Assembly (NCBI GenBank): GCA_030429105.1
Contig: JAUIDE010000004.1
Location: 1 to 64,000 of the forward strand
DNA from: Alphaproteobacteria bacterium
GTDB lineage: Bacteria; Pseudomonadota; Alphaproteobacteria; Rhodobacterales; Rhodobacteraceae
Reading direction: 5' to 3'
DNA: 64,000 bases
Every line of letters starts with the position of its first letter. Positions within the stretch are counted from its first letter, which is position 1. The notes below the pieces were generated by a model. It worked only from the letters and a program-made list of their open reading frames with translations. It ran no database searches and was not told where the DNA came from. The translations under genes and the position numbers were made by a program. Of the stretch, positions 17,576 to 26,426 are shown one piece after another.

Positions 17576-18496
17576 ATGCCGCTCCGCTTTACGCTTCGCC
17601 AGCTCGAATACTTCGTCGCCGTGGGCGAGGCCGGGTCGATCGCGCGGGCGGCGGAGAAGGTCTCCGTCTCCTCCCCCTCCATCTCCGCCGCCATCGCTGC
17701 GCTGGAGGCGGAGTTCGGCGTGCAGCTCTTCGTCCGCCGCCATGCGCAGGGGCTGAGCCTGACGCCCGGCGGGCGGCGGCTCTTCCAGGAGGCGCAGCGG
17801 CTGCTGGAGCAGGGGCGGGCGCTGCATGACGTGGCGGGGGACGTGGCGAGCGCGGCGGGCGGGCCGCTTTCGCTCGGCTGTTTCGTCACGCTCGCGCCCT
17901 TCCTGCTGCCGGCGCTCCGCCGCTCCTTCGCCGCCATATGCCCGGAGGCGCGGGTGAGCCAGGTGGAGGCGGACCAGGCGCGGCTCTTCGAGCTTCTGCG
18001 CCGAGCGGAGATCGACGTCGCGCTGCTCTATGACATGGAGATTCCGGCGGAGATCGCCTTCCGCCCGCTCGCCGCGCTTTCACCGTATGTGCTTCTGCCG
18101 GCCGGGCACCGCCTTGCGGCGCGAGAGAGTGTGGCGCTGGACGATCTCGCCGGGGAGCCGATGGTGCTGCTCGACCTTCCGATCAGCCGGGAATATTTCC
18201 TCGGCCTTACTCATGCGCACGGGTTCCGGCCGCTGATCGCGGAGCGGACGGCGGAGCTTTCGGTGCTCAGGAGCCTCGTCGGGCGCGGCTTCGGCTATGC
18301 GCTGCTCAACATCCGCTCCCCGAGCCGGGAGGCGCCGGACGGCTCCGCCCTCGCCGCCGTCGCGCTCGAAGGGCGGTTCGCGCCGCTCCGCCTCGGCCTC
18401 GGGACGATGCGCGGGGCGCGGAAGACGAGGGTGCTGCGGCTCTTCGAGGCGCATGCGGCGGCGGAGATCGCGCGCGGGGGCGTGCCGGGGCTCTGA
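17576..18496 (+). CDS. LysR family transcriptional regulator
   Basis: A 306-residue regulator with the N-terminal winged helix-turn-helix in LRQLEYFVAVGEAGSIARAAEKVSVSSPSISAAIAALE and a periplasmic-binding-like effector domain from about residue 95. The ATG at 17576 gives the standard LysR N terminus; an open frame further upstream runs through the divergent gene and is not used. It probably controls the facing enoyl-CoA hydratase and old-yellow-enzyme genes, judging from the arrangement and the dyad at 17524-17544. Effector unknown. Confidence 0.94.
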   Translation: MPLRFTLRQLEYFVAVGEAGSIARAAEKVSVSSPSISAAIAALEAEFGVQLFVRRHAQGLSLTPGGRRLFQEAQRLLEQGRALHDVAGDVASAAGGPLSLGCFVTLAPFLLPALRRSFAAICPEARVSQVEADQARLFELLRRAEIDVALLYDMEIPAEIAFRPLAALSPYVLLPAGHRLAARESVALDDLAGEPMVLLDLPISREYFLGLTHAHGFRPLIAERTAELSVLRSLVGRGFGYALLNIRSPSREAPDGSALAAVALEGRFAPLRLGLGTMRGARKTRVLRLFEAHAAAEIARGGVPGL

Positions 18497-18503
18497 CCGC
18501 CGC

Positions 18504-18821
18504 TCAGCCGAAGGCGGCGGCGAACGCGGCTTCGAGCGCCGCCGCGTCCCCGGCGATGTGGAGGCGCTTGACGCGCGCGGCGGCGCCGGCCTCCACCTTC
18601 ACCGCGCCCTTCGGAACGCCCGCGGCCTTCGCGACGAGCCTGACAAGCGTCTCGTTCGCCGCCCCCTCCGCCGGCGGGGCGGAGACGCGGACGAGGAGGA
18701 TGGGCGCGCCCGCGGCGTCTTCGCCGAGACCTTCGATGCGATCCGCGCCGCCGCGTGGCGTGACGCGCACGCGGAGGGAAAGGCCGCGCGGCGCCCGGCG
18801 CCAAGGCAGCCCCACGGTCAC
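18504..18821 (-). CDS. DUF167 (YggU) family protein
   Basis: A 105-residue protein with the DUF167 signature: LRVRVTPRGGADRIEG, LLVRVSAPPAEGAANETLVRLVAKAAGVPKGAV and the closing KRLHIAGD. Function in bacteria is unknown. The start is taken as GTG at 18821 because it overlaps the TGA of the YggT gene (GTGA) and yields a family-sized product; the frame remains open upstream but without similarity. The yggT-DUF167 pairing is widespread, so the two are likely co-transcribed. Confidence 0.87.
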   Translation of the reverse strand: MTVGLPWRRAPRGLSLRVRVTPRGGADRIEGLGEDAAGAPILLVRVSAPPAEGAANETLVRLVAKAAGVPKGAVKVEAGAAARVKRLHIAGDAAALEAAFAAAFG

Positions 18822-19093
18822 AGGTTGTTGGCGATCACGACCTGGAGCGCGGCGATGGCGATGAGGACGACGACCGGCGTCAGGTCCAGCCCGCCCATCG
18901 AGGGCAGGAAATTCCGGATCGGGCGATAGACCGGCTCGGTGACCCGGTTGAGCCCGGACCAGACCTGATAGACGAAAGCCTGCCGGATGTTCAGCACGTT
19001 GAACGAGATGAGCCAGCTCATCACCGCCTGGATGATGATGATCCACCAGGCGAAGTTGAGGATCATCAGCAATATCACCTTCAGGGAGTCCAT
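18818..19093 (-). CDS. YggT family membrane protein
   Basis: A 91-residue protein with two membrane helices (about residues 3-27 and 67-88) and the YggT connecting loop, including VYQVWSGLNRVTEPVYRPIRNFLPSMGGLDLTPVVV. YggT proteins are linked to osmotic or potassium homeostasis and cell-envelope processes in different bacteria, with no agreed activity. It overlaps the DUF167 gene and is divergent from argE across 135 bases. Confidence 0.92.
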   Translation of the reverse strand: MDSLKVILLMILNFAWWIIIIQAVMSWLISFNVLNIRQAFVYQVWSGLNRVTEPVYRPIRNFLPSMGGLDLTPVVVLIAIAALQVVIANNL

Positions 19094-19228
19094 GCGCGCC
19101 TCCGTTCCGCCCTCCGCCCGAGGTAGCCTTCCCGCGCCGCCGCGGCAAGACCGGTGGAAGCGGGGCAGGCTTCTTGACCTTTCCGCGCCGCCGCCACAGG
19201 CTCGCCCAACAATGTCCGGGAGCGACGA

Positions 19229-20386
19229 ATGCCGATGAACATGAGCCCGCGGGAGATGCTCGCGAAGCTGGTTTCCTTTCCGACGGTGAGCCGGGAGTCA
19301 AACCTGCCGCTCATCGACTTCGCAGAGGAATATCTCGCCAGCCACGGCGTATCCTCCCGCCGCGTCTATGACGAGACAGGGACGAAGGCCAATCTCTATG
19401 CGCTGGTCGGGCCCGAGACGGAGGGCGGCGTCGTCCTCTCCGGCCATACCGACGTCGTGCCGGTGGACGGGCAGGACTGGACGTCGGACCCGTTCACGGT
19501 GGTGGAGCGGGACGGGAAGCTCTATGGCCGCGGGACATGCGACATGAAGGGCTTCGACGCGCTCGCCCTCGCGCTCGTGCCTGACATGCTGAAGGCGGGG
19601 CTGAGGAAGCCGATCCAGATCGCGCTCTCCTATGACGAGGAGGTCGGTTGCCTCGGCGCGCCGCGGATGATCGCGGAGATGCGGGAGACGCTGCCGAAGG
19701 CGGCGGCGGTCATCGTCGGCGAGCCCTCGCTGATGAAGGTGGTGACGCAGCACAAGGGCTCGGTCGGCCTCATCACGAAGGTGCATGGCTTCGAGGTGCA
19801 TTCGAGCCTGATGCATACCGGCGTCTCCTCCGTGATGCAGGGCGCCCGGCTGGTGAACTGGATGCGGGAGCGGACGTTGGAGAACCAGGCGAAGGCGGAC
19901 CCGGCCTCCCCCTTCGAGCCGCCCTTCACGACGCTCCACAGCGGGATCATCAAGGGCGGCACTGCAGGCAACATCACCGCGAAATACTGCGAGGTCATGT
20001 CGGAGTTCCGCGTCTGCCCGCCCGAGACGCCGCAGGGCTGGCTCGACGACTACCTCGCCTTCGTCGCGGAGGTGGAGGCCGAGATGAAGGCGATCCGGCC
20101 GGAGGCGCGGATCGAGGTCACGAAGCGGATGATGAACCCCGCCTGCCAGCGGGAGGAGAACGGCGCAGCCGAGGCGCTCGCCCGTGCGCTGACCGGGGAC
20201 AATTCGGAGAATGTCGTCTCCTATGGCACAGAGGCCGGGCAGTTCCAGGAGGGCGGCTATTCGACCTGCATCTGCGGTCCGGGCTCCATCGCGCAGGCGC
20301 ACCAGCCGGACGAATACATCACCGTGAAGGAATACGAGGCCGGGGAGGCCTTCATGCGCCGGCTGATCGAAAGGCTGGCGGCCTGA
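19229..20386 (+). CDS. argE: Acetylornithine deacetylase
   Basis: A 385-residue M20A metallohydrolase that removes acetate from N-acetylornithine in arginine synthesis, or acts on a similar N-acyl amino acid. Metal ligands and the catalytic region are visible: SGHTDVVPVDG (H73, D75), GRGTCDMKG (D105) and SYDEEVGCLGA. Weak ribosome site GGGAG precedes the first ATG; a second ATG two codons on (19235) is possible. It shares one base with the next M20 gene (TGATG), so three M20 hydrolases stand in a row, suggesting degradation of N-acylated amino acids as an alternative job to arginine synthesis. Confidence 0.9.
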   Translation: MPMNMSPREMLAKLVSFPTVSRESNLPLIDFAEEYLASHGVSSRRVYDETGTKANLYALVGPETEGGVVLSGHTDVVPVDGQDWTSDPFTVVERDGKLYGRGTCDMKGFDALALALVPDMLKAGLRKPIQIALSYDEEVGCLGAPRMIAEMRETLPKAAAVIVGEPSLMKVVTQHKGSVGLITKVHGFEVHSSLMHTGVSSVMQGARLVNWMRERTLENQAKADPASPFEPPFTTLHSGIIKGGTAGNITAKYCEVMSEFRVCPPETPQGWLDDYLAFVAEVEAEMKAIRPEARIEVTKRMMNPACQREENGAAEALARALTGDNSENVVSYGTEAGQFQEGGYSTCICGPGSIAQAHQPDEYITVKEYEAGEAFMRRLIERLAA

Positions 20387-21549
20387 TGCCGGTGCTGAAC
20401 TCGCTCGCCGCGCTTCTGCCCGAGATGACCGAATGGCGGCGGGACTTCCACCGCCATCCCGAACTCGGCTTCGAGGTGCATCGCACAGCAGCCATCGTCG
20501 CTGCGAAGCTGCGGGATTTCGGCTGCGACGAGGTGGTGGAGGGGATCGGGCGCACGGGGGTCGTCGCGGTGATCCGCGGCAGGGCGCCGGGCCGGACGAT
20601 CGGCCTCCGCTCGGACATGGATGCGCTGCCTATCCTCGAGGCGACGGGCGCGGCGCACGCCTCCTCCGTTCCGGGCAGGATGCACGCCTGTGGCCATGAC
20701 GGGCACATGGCGATGCTGCTCGGCGCCGCGAAGCATCTGGCGGAGACGCGGAACTTCGCCGGGGCCGTGGCGGTGATCTTCCAGCCGGCCGAGGAAGATG
20801 GCGGCGGCGGGGAGAAGATGGTCGAGGACGGGATGATGGAGCGTTTCGCCATCGAGGAGGTCTACGGCATGCACAACATGCCTTCCCTCCCTGTCGGCGC
20901 TTTCGCCATCCGCCCCGGGCCGGCGCTCGCCTCCTGCGACGAGTTCACCGTCTGGATCGAGGGGAGGGGCGGGCATGCGGCGAAGCCGCACATGAACATC
21001 GACCCGCTCGTCGCGGCCTGCCGATTCGTGCGCGCGGCGCAGAGCGTCGTCTCCCGCAACATGGACCCGGTGGAGATGGTCGTCGTCACGATCTGCTCGC
21101 TGACGACGGAAGGGACGACGGCGCACAACGTCATCCCGCAGCTTTGCCGGATGAACGGGACGGTGCGCTGCTACACGAGGGAGGCGCGGGCGCTGGCGCG
21201 GGAGCGGATCGACGCGCTCGCCGCCGGGATCGCCGCCTCGGCCGGCGGATCGGCGCGGGTGGACTGGGTTCCGGGCTACCCCGCCACGGTGAACGACGCG
21301 CGTTGCGCGACGTTCGCCGCGGATGTGGCGGAGGAGGTTGCGGGAGCGTGCATCCGGAACCTGCCGCCCTCGCTCGGCGCAGAGGATTTCTCCTACATGC
21401 TGGAGGCGCGGCCGGGCGCGATGATCTGCGTCGGCAACGGCGACAGCGCCGAATGCCACCACCCCGCCTTCGACTTCGCGGACGAGACGATGCCCGCCGG
21501 CGCCTCCTTCTGGGTGCGCCTTGCGGAGCGCGCCCTGCCGCTGACCTGA
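20386..21549 (+). CDS. M20 family amidohydrolase (hippurate hydrolase-like), copy 1
   Basis: A 387-residue M20D hydrolase, the group that includes hippurate hydrolase, N-acyl-amino-acid amidohydrolases and indole-acetyl-amino-acid hydrolases. Key segments are WRRDFHRHPELGFEV, RSDMDALPI, MHACGHDGHMAMLLGAAK, FQPAEEDGGGG and GMHNMPSLPVG, with SLGAEDFSYMLEARPGA at the C-terminal metal site. The ATG at 20386 overlaps the argE stop. The next gene is a close paralogue with many identical blocks, so this pair arose by tandem duplication. No signal peptide is visible. Confidence 0.92.
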   Translation: MPVLNSLAALLPEMTEWRRDFHRHPELGFEVHRTAAIVAAKLRDFGCDEVVEGIGRTGVVAVIRGRAPGRTIGLRSDMDALPILEATGAAHASSVPGRMHACGHDGHMAMLLGAAKHLAETRNFAGAVAVIFQPAEEDGGGGEKMVEDGMMERFAIEEVYGMHNMPSLPVGAFAIRPGPALASCDEFTVWIEGRGGHAAKPHMNIDPLVAACRFVRAAQSVVSRNMDPVEMVVVTICSLTTEGTTAHNVIPQLCRMNGTVRCYTREARALARERIDALAAGIAASAGGSARVDWVPGYPATVNDARCATFAADVAEEVAGACIRNLPPSLGAEDFSYMLEARPGAMICVGNGDSAECHHPAFDFADETMPAGASFWVRLAERALPLT

Positions 21550-21559
21550 AAGGAAGAAA

Positions 21560-22729
21560 ATGCCCACGATCAACCGCTTCGCCGACCTGCATGAAGAGAT
21601 CACCGCCTGGCGGCGGGACATCCACGAGAATCCGGAGCTCCAGTTCGACGTGCACCGCACCGCCGGGCTCGTCGCCGCCAAGCTCAGGGAGTTCGGCTGC
21701 GACGAGGTCGTGGAGGGGATCGGCAAGACGGGCGTCGTCGGCGTGATCCGCGGCAAGGGGGAGGGCGGGCGCGTCGTCGGCCTCCGGGCGGACATGGACG
21801 CGCTTCCCATCGAGGAGCAGACGGGGGCGCCGCACGCCTCCAGGGTTCCCGGCAAGATGCACGCCTGCGGCCATGACGGACATACGGCGATGCTCCTCGG
21901 CGCGGCGAAGTATCTCTCCGAGACGCGGAATTTCGCGGGCACGGCGGTCGTCATCTTCCAGCCGGCGGAGGAGGGCGGCGGCGGCGGGCGCGAGATGGTG
22001 AACGACGGCATGATGGAGCGGTTCGGGATCGAGGAAGTCTACGGCATGCACAACATGCCGGGCACGCCCGCGGGCCATTTCGCGATCCGCCCCGGCCCGC
22101 TGATGGCGGCGGCGGACCTCTTCGAGATCGACGTGGTGGGGAAGGGCGGGCACGCCGCGATCCCGCACAAGGCGGTGGACACCACGCTGGTGGCGGCGGA
22201 GATCGTCGTCGCGCTGCAATCCATCGCGTCGCGCAATCTCGACCCGGTCGAGAGCCTCGTCATCTCCGTCTGCTCCTTCGAGACGGAGACGACGGCCTAC
22301 AATGTGATTCCCGACAGCGTGAAGCTGAAGGGCACCGTCCGCACCTACAAGAAGGAGGTGCAGGACATGGCGGAGCGGCGGATGGGGGAGATCGCGGAGC
22401 ATGTCGCGAAGGCCTTCGGCGCGACGGCGAAGCTGAACTTCATGCGGAACTATCCGGCGACCGTGAATTCCGAGGCGGAGACGGTGAAGGCCGCGGATGT
22501 GGCGGCGCGGATCGTCGGCGAGGACAAGGTGAACCGCAACACGCCGCCGCTGATGGGCGGGGAGGATTTCTCCTTCATGCTGAACGTCCGGCCCGGGGCC
22601 TTCATCTTCATCGGAAACGGGGACACCGCTTCCGTCCACCATCCGGAATACGACTTCAACGACGAGATCATCCCGGTCGGCTGCTCCTACTGGGCGAAGC
22701 TCGTCGAGGAGCTGATGCCGGCGGCCTGA
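21560..22729 (+). CDS. M20 family amidohydrolase (hippurate hydrolase-like), copy 2
   Basis: A 389-residue paralogue of the preceding gene. Corresponding elements are WRRDIHENPELQFDVHRTA, RADMDALPIEEQ, MHACGHDGHTAMLLGAAK, FQPAEEGGGGG, GMHNMPGTPAG and LMGGEDFSFMLNVRPGA. Metal-binding residues look complete in both copies. It follows copy 1 after ten bases with AAGGAAG ahead of the ATG. Differences lie mainly in the lid domain (residues about 185-300), which sets substrate choice in this family, so the two may act on different N-acyl amino acids. Confidence 0.92.
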   Translation: MPTINRFADLHEEITAWRRDIHENPELQFDVHRTAGLVAAKLREFGCDEVVEGIGKTGVVGVIRGKGEGGRVVGLRADMDALPIEEQTGAPHASRVPGKMHACGHDGHTAMLLGAAKYLSETRNFAGTAVVIFQPAEEGGGGGREMVNDGMMERFGIEEVYGMHNMPGTPAGHFAIRPGPLMAAADLFEIDVVGKGGHAAIPHKAVDTTLVAAEIVVALQSIASRNLDPVESLVISVCSFETETTAYNVIPDSVKLKGTVRTYKKEVQDMAERRMGEIAEHVAKAFGATAKLNFMRNYPATVNSEAETVKAADVAARIVGEDKVNRNTPPLMGGEDFSFMLNVRPGAFIFIGNGDTASVHHPEYDFNDEIIPVGCSYWAKLVEELMPAA

Positions 22730-22733
22730 GACG

Positions 22734-23282
22734 CTATCCGAGGGGCTCGGCCCGCCACTCCGCCGGGCCGGGCGTGACCCGGATCGGGAGCGCGTTCGGC
22801 ATCGGCCAGAGCCTCGGGGCGATGGGCGCCGCGCCGCAGGCGGCGTGCCAGAGCCCGCCATGCGCGACAATCAGGACGCCGGGCCCCGTAACCGCCCGCG
22901 CCATCGCGGCGCGGACGCGGGCGGCGAAGACGGCGTAAGTCTCGCCGCCGGGCGGGCTCCACGTCCCCTCGAAATACTCCCGCACGAACTCGCCGCGCGG
23001 CTGCCCCTGCAGCTCGCCGAGATGGCATTCCATCAGGTCGGGGTCGAAGTCGAGCGCCGCGCCCGTCGCTTCCGCCGCCGCCTCCGCCGTGTGGCGGGCG
23101 CGGGACAGGGGGGAGGCGACAATGCGGGTGATGGGCTCGGAAGCCAGCAGACGGGCGGCCTCCGCGGCCTGCGCGCGGCCGAGATCGGAGAGGGGCGCGT
23201 CGAGCTGGCCCTGGGTCTTGCCGATGGCGTTCCATGTCGTCTCGCCATGACGGAGGAACCAGAACCGATGCCCGATCTTCAT
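22734..23282 (-). CDS. Histidine phosphatase family protein
   Basis: A 182-residue phosphoglycerate-mutase-like phosphatase. The catalytic RHGET motif is at residues 11-15 (FLRHGETTWN), followed by GQLDAPLSDLGRAQA, SPLSRARHTAEAA and the second catalytic histidine in LIVAHGGLW. The EC(H)LGELQGQ segment holds the acid residue region. Small cytoplasmic members of this family act on phosphosugars or nucleotide-related phosphates; the substrate here is not predictable. It converges with the M20 pair with four bases between stops. Confidence 0.9.
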   Translation of the reverse strand: MKIGHRFWFLRHGETTWNAIGKTQGQLDAPLSDLGRAQAAEAARLLASEPITRIVASPLSRARHTAEAAAEATGAALDFDPDLMECHLGELQGQPRGEFVREYFEGTWSPPGGETYAVFAARVRAAMARAVTGPGVLIVAHGGLWHAACGAAPIAPRLWPMPNALPIRVTPGPAEWRAEPLG

Positions 23283-23356
23283 CGCCGTCCCCCGCCCCTT
23301 GCGCCGCCCCGCATTGGGCGGAATGATCCCGGCGCATCAAGAGGACCGACCGCCGC

Positions 23357-23776
23357 ATGAACCCCGATCTGACCGACCGCGCCGCCTTCCGCTTCTTCGA
23401 ACCCGTCTCGCTCCGCTATTCGGATCAGGATTCGATGGGCCACGTCAACAACGTGGCCTATGCCGCGCTGATCGAGGCGGGGCGGATCGGGCTCTTCACC
23501 GAAATCCTGAAGAACGAGCAGGACCAGAGCCTCAACTTCGTGCTCGCCCATGTCGCCATCGACTACCGGAAGGAGATGCACTTCCCCGGGATCGTTGAAG
23601 TCGGCGGGCGGATGCTGCGCGTCGGCCGCTCCTCGATCACGACCGGATACGGGTGCTTTCTCAACGGCGTCTGCCATGCGACAGCGACCTGCGTGAATGT
23701 CTATTTCGACCCTGAGACGCGGCTTTCCCGCCCGTTCCCGGACTGGCTGCGCGGCGTGTTCGAGCGGAGCATCTGA
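23357..23776 (+). CDS. Acyl-CoA thioesterase, 4HBT hotdog family
   Basis: A 139-residue hotdog-fold thioesterase of the 4-hydroxybenzoyl-CoA/YbgC type. The active-site segment is YSDQDSMGHVNNVAYAALIEAGRI, with the catalytic aspartate in DSMGHVNN, followed by VAIDYRKEMHFPG. Cytoplasmic; it would release a free acid from an acyl-CoA. It is divergent from the histidine phosphatase over 74 bases. A short inverted repeat, CCGATC-N11-GATCGG (23786-23808), follows the stop and may help end transcription, though no strong U-run is present. Confidence 0.9.
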   Translation: MNPDLTDRAAFRFFEPVSLRYSDQDSMGHVNNVAYAALIEAGRIGLFTEILKNEQDQSLNFVLAHVAIDYRKEMHFPGIVEVGGRMLRVGRSSITTGYGCFLNGVCHATATCVNVYFDPETRLSRPFPDWLRGVFERSI

Positions 23777-23906
23777 GATTCACGGCCGATCGGTGTTGTA
23801 TAGATCGGAAAAGAATTATTCGACGTGAAATCGGCGTTCCGCCTTTGCATTCCGCGCCGCGCCGCTTAGGTTCGCGGCCATCGAGAGACCGGAGAAGGGG
23901 CGCGCC

Positions 23907-24731
23907 ATGCCCGAAGACCGCATCGCCGCCGCCCCTGAAGTCCGCATCCCGGACCCCGTTCCCGCCGGGGTCTACGCGCTCGAGGTGCTCAAGGTCACGC
24001 ATTACACGGACCGGCTCTTCGCCTTCCGGACGGAGCGGCCGGCGGAGTTCCGCTTCCGCTCGGGCGAGTTCGTGATGATCGGGCTCGAGATCGAGGGAAA
24101 GCCGCTCTACCGCGCCTATTCCATCGCCTCGCCCTCCTGGGACGAGGAGATCGAGTTCTTCTCCATCAAGGTGGAGGACGGGCCGCTGACCTCCGTGCTT
24201 CAGCATCTGAAGCCGGGCGACCGCGTGCTGATGCGGAAGAAGGCCACGGGAACGCTGGTGAACGACGCGCTCTTGCCCGGAAAGCGGCTCTGGATGCTTT
24301 CCACCGGCACGGGAATCGCGCCATTCGCCTCGCTGATCCGGGACCCGGAGACCTATGAGAAATTCGAGCAGGTGATTCTCACCCATTCCTGCCGTGAGGT
24401 CGCCGAGCTCGCCTACGGCCATGAGATCGTGGCGGAGACGAAGGCGAACGAGCTTCTGGGCGAGATGGCGACGGCGCAGCTGGTCCATGTTCCTGCGACG
24501 ACGCGGGAGGCCTATCCGACGATGGGCCGCATCACGACGCGGATCGAGGACGGCTCCCTCTTCGCCGCGCTCGGCGTTCCGCCCTTCGACCCGGCGCATG
24601 ACCGGGTGATGATCTGCGGCTCCATGGAGATGCTGCGGGACTGCAAGGCGCTCTGCGAGAAGGCGGGGCTGACCGAGGGCGCGAACAACCGGCCTGCGGA
24701 ATTCGTCGTCGAGCGCGCCTTCGTCGACTGA
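23907..24731 (+). CDS. fpr: Ferredoxin-NADP reductase
   Basis: A 274-residue flavoprotein of the bacterial Fpr type. FAD binding is shown by YRAYSIASPSWDEEIEFFSIKVEDGPLTS, NADP binding by MLSTGTGIAPFASLIRD and the nucleotide loop ILTHSCREVAELAYG, and the C terminus ends in FVVERAFVD, close to the aromatic end typical of this subclass. It transfers electrons between NADPH and ferredoxin or flavodoxin, commonly in oxidative-stress and iron-sulfur maturation settings. The 130-base upstream region is AT-rich (23790-23840), consistent with its own promoter. Confidence 0.95.
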   Translation: MPEDRIAAAPEVRIPDPVPAGVYALEVLKVTHYTDRLFAFRTERPAEFRFRSGEFVMIGLEIEGKPLYRAYSIASPSWDEEIEFFSIKVEDGPLTSVLQHLKPGDRVLMRKKATGTLVNDALLPGKRLWMLSTGTGIAPFASLIRDPETYEKFEQVILTHSCREVAELAYGHEIVAETKANELLGEMATAQLVHVPATTREAYPTMGRITTRIEDGSLFAALGVPPFDPAHDRVMICGSMEMLRDCKALCEKAGLTEGANNRPAEFVVERAFVD

Positions 24732-24959
24732 TGCACCGCGGCCGTGCGCTTTCGCACAGGCGCCGCGAAGATACCCCTGAACCGCCCCGGCCCCGGCGCA
24801 TCCGCGCCGCCTTTCCGCCTTGGTTGACCTTTAGGTAAGGGTCATCGGGCGACGGCGGCGATGGGGCGGGCCGCAAGGCGCCGAGACGGAGTGGGGTGGG
24901 GGTAAAGCGGGGTGGGGCTGGTTTCCCGCGGGATGAGTGAGTGTTGTTTGTGGTGCGCG

Positions 24960-24990
24960 CGCCGCCCCCTCGGGCAAGGAGGGGGCGGCG
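24960..24990. terminator. GC-rich hairpin between convergent fpr and gshA
   Basis: Arms CGCCGCCCCCT (24960-24970) and AGGGGGCGGCG (24980-24990) pair perfectly over 11 bases around a 9-base loop. It lies 16 bases beyond the gshA stop on the minus strand, and fpr ends 228 bases away on the plus strand, so it could end transcription for gshA and act as a backstop for fpr. A clear U-run is missing on either strand. The rest of the 274-base gap (24732-25005) shows only a small GTGCG-CTTT-CGCAC stem at 24744-24757. Confidence 0.5.
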
Positions 24991-25005
24991 TTCGCGTGTT
25001 TAGGC

Positions 25006-26376
25006 TCAATAGGCGCAGTCTCGGAACATGGCGCCGAAATCGCCGGCCCATTCGCCCTCGAAGCGGCGGATCAGCTCCTCCGCCGGCGTCTCCCCCGTCT
25101 CCACGATCTCGTGCAGGGCGTTGAGGAAATGCGTTTCGTCCGGGAGCATCCCGCCGGCGCCGGGCCGGGCGCGGGCCTTCAGCCCGGCCTCCGCGATGGC
25201 CAGCGTCTCCCGCGCGATCTCAAGCGCCGGGCGGCCCGCGACCTCGGCCTTCAGGCCGCGGACGGAAGCGTCCACCCGGAACGCCTCCCGCGTCTCCGCG
25301 TCCCAGCCCTTGCAAAGCTCCCAGGCCGCGTCGAGCGCCGCCTCGTCATAGATCAGGCCGACCCAGAGCGCCGGGAGCGCGCAGATACGCCGCCAGGGGC
25401 CGCCGTCCGCCCCGCGCATCTCGATGAATTTCTTCAGCCGCGCCTCGGGGAAGATCGTGGTGAGATGATCCGCGAAGTCAGAGAGCGTCGGGACTTTGCC
25501 GGGGAGCGCGGGCAGCCGGCCATCAAGGAAGTCGCGGAAGGACTGGCCGAGCGCGTCGATATACTTGCCGTCACGGTAGACGAAATACATCGGCACATCG
25601 AGCGCGTAGTCCACCCAGCGCTCGAACCCGAATCCCTCCTCGAAGACGAAGGGCAATGTGCCTGTGCGCGCCGCGTCGAGATCGCGCCAGATCCGGCTCC
25701 GCCAGCTCAGATGACCGTTCCGCGTCCCCTCGAAATAGGGCGAGTTGGCGAAGAGGGCCGTTGCGACCGGCTGGAGCGCCAGCGCGACGCGCAGCTTCTT
25801 CACCATGTCGGGCTCGGAAGAGAAGTCGAGATTCACCTGAACGGTGCAGGTGCGATACATCATCTGGGTGCCATGCGTGCCAACGCGGCCCATATAGTCC
25901 GTCATCAGCCGGTAGCGGCCCTTCGGCATCATCGGCATCTCGTCATGGCCCCAGTCCGGCGCGGCGCCGAGGCCGATGAAGCCTGCGCCGATCCGGTCCG
26001 CCACAGACTTCACTTCGCGGAGATGCTCGTTCACCTCGTCGCAGGTCTGATGGATCGTCTCCAGCGGCGCGCCGGAAAGTTCGAGTTGCCCGCCCGGCTC
26101 CAGGCTGACATTCGCGCCGTCCTTGACGAGGCCGATAAGATTGCCGCCCTCGCGGACCTCGGCCCAGCCGAAGCCGTCCCTCAGTCCTTCGAGCATCGCG
26201 CGGATCGAGCAGGCGCCCTCATAGGGCAGCGGCTTCCGGTCTTCGAGGCGGAAGCCGAACTTCTCGTGCTCGGTGCCGATCCGCCAGTCCGCCTTCGGCT
26301 TGCATCCCGATTCGAGATAGGCGGCGAGCTGGTCGCGGCTTTCGATCACGCCGCCGCCCTGTTGCGGGATGGACAT
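25006..26376 (-). CDS. gshA: Glutamate-cysteine ligase, plant/alphaproteobacterial type
   Basis: A 456-residue enzyme catalysing ATP-dependent formation of gamma-glutamylcysteine, the first step of glutathione synthesis. It belongs to the GCS2 class shared by plants and alphaproteobacteria rather than the E. coli GshA class: IGTEHEKFGF near residue 38, LEPGGQLELSGAPLETIHQTCDE, YRTCTVQVNLDFSSE and FRDFLDGRLPALPG are characteristic. AGGAAGAGG stands before the ATG. It is the last gene of a minus-strand unit rsmE-(membrane protein)-gshA, an order frequent in Rhodobacterales. Confidence 0.95.
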   Translation of the reverse strand: MSIPQQGGGVIESRDQLAAYLESGCKPKADWRIGTEHEKFGFRLEDRKPLPYEGACSIRAMLEGLRDGFGWAEVREGGNLIGLVKDGANVSLEPGGQLELSGAPLETIHQTCDEVNEHLREVKSVADRIGAGFIGLGAAPDWGHDEMPMMPKGRYRLMTDYMGRVGTHGTQMMYRTCTVQVNLDFSSEPDMVKKLRVALALQPVATALFANSPYFEGTRNGHLSWRSRIWRDLDAARTGTLPFVFEEGFGFERWVDYALDVPMYFVYRDGKYIDALGQSFRDFLDGRLPALPGKVPTLSDFADHLTTIFPEARLKKFIEMRGADGGPWRRICALPALWVGLIYDEAALDAAWELCKGWDAETREAFRVDASVRGLKAEVAGRPALEIARETLAIAEAGLKARARPGAGGMLPDETHFLNALHEIVETGETPAEELIRRFEGEWAGDFGAMFRDCAY

Positions 26377-26426
26377 GGCGCTGGCCCCTCTTCCTGACGG
26401 CCGATCCGCGCCGACCCGCGCTTGGG

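Noticed and set aside
24937-26397. 486-codon plus-strand frame opposite gshA
   Set aside because: Composition is His/Arg-rich and unlike a protein family; gshA matches its family along its full length.
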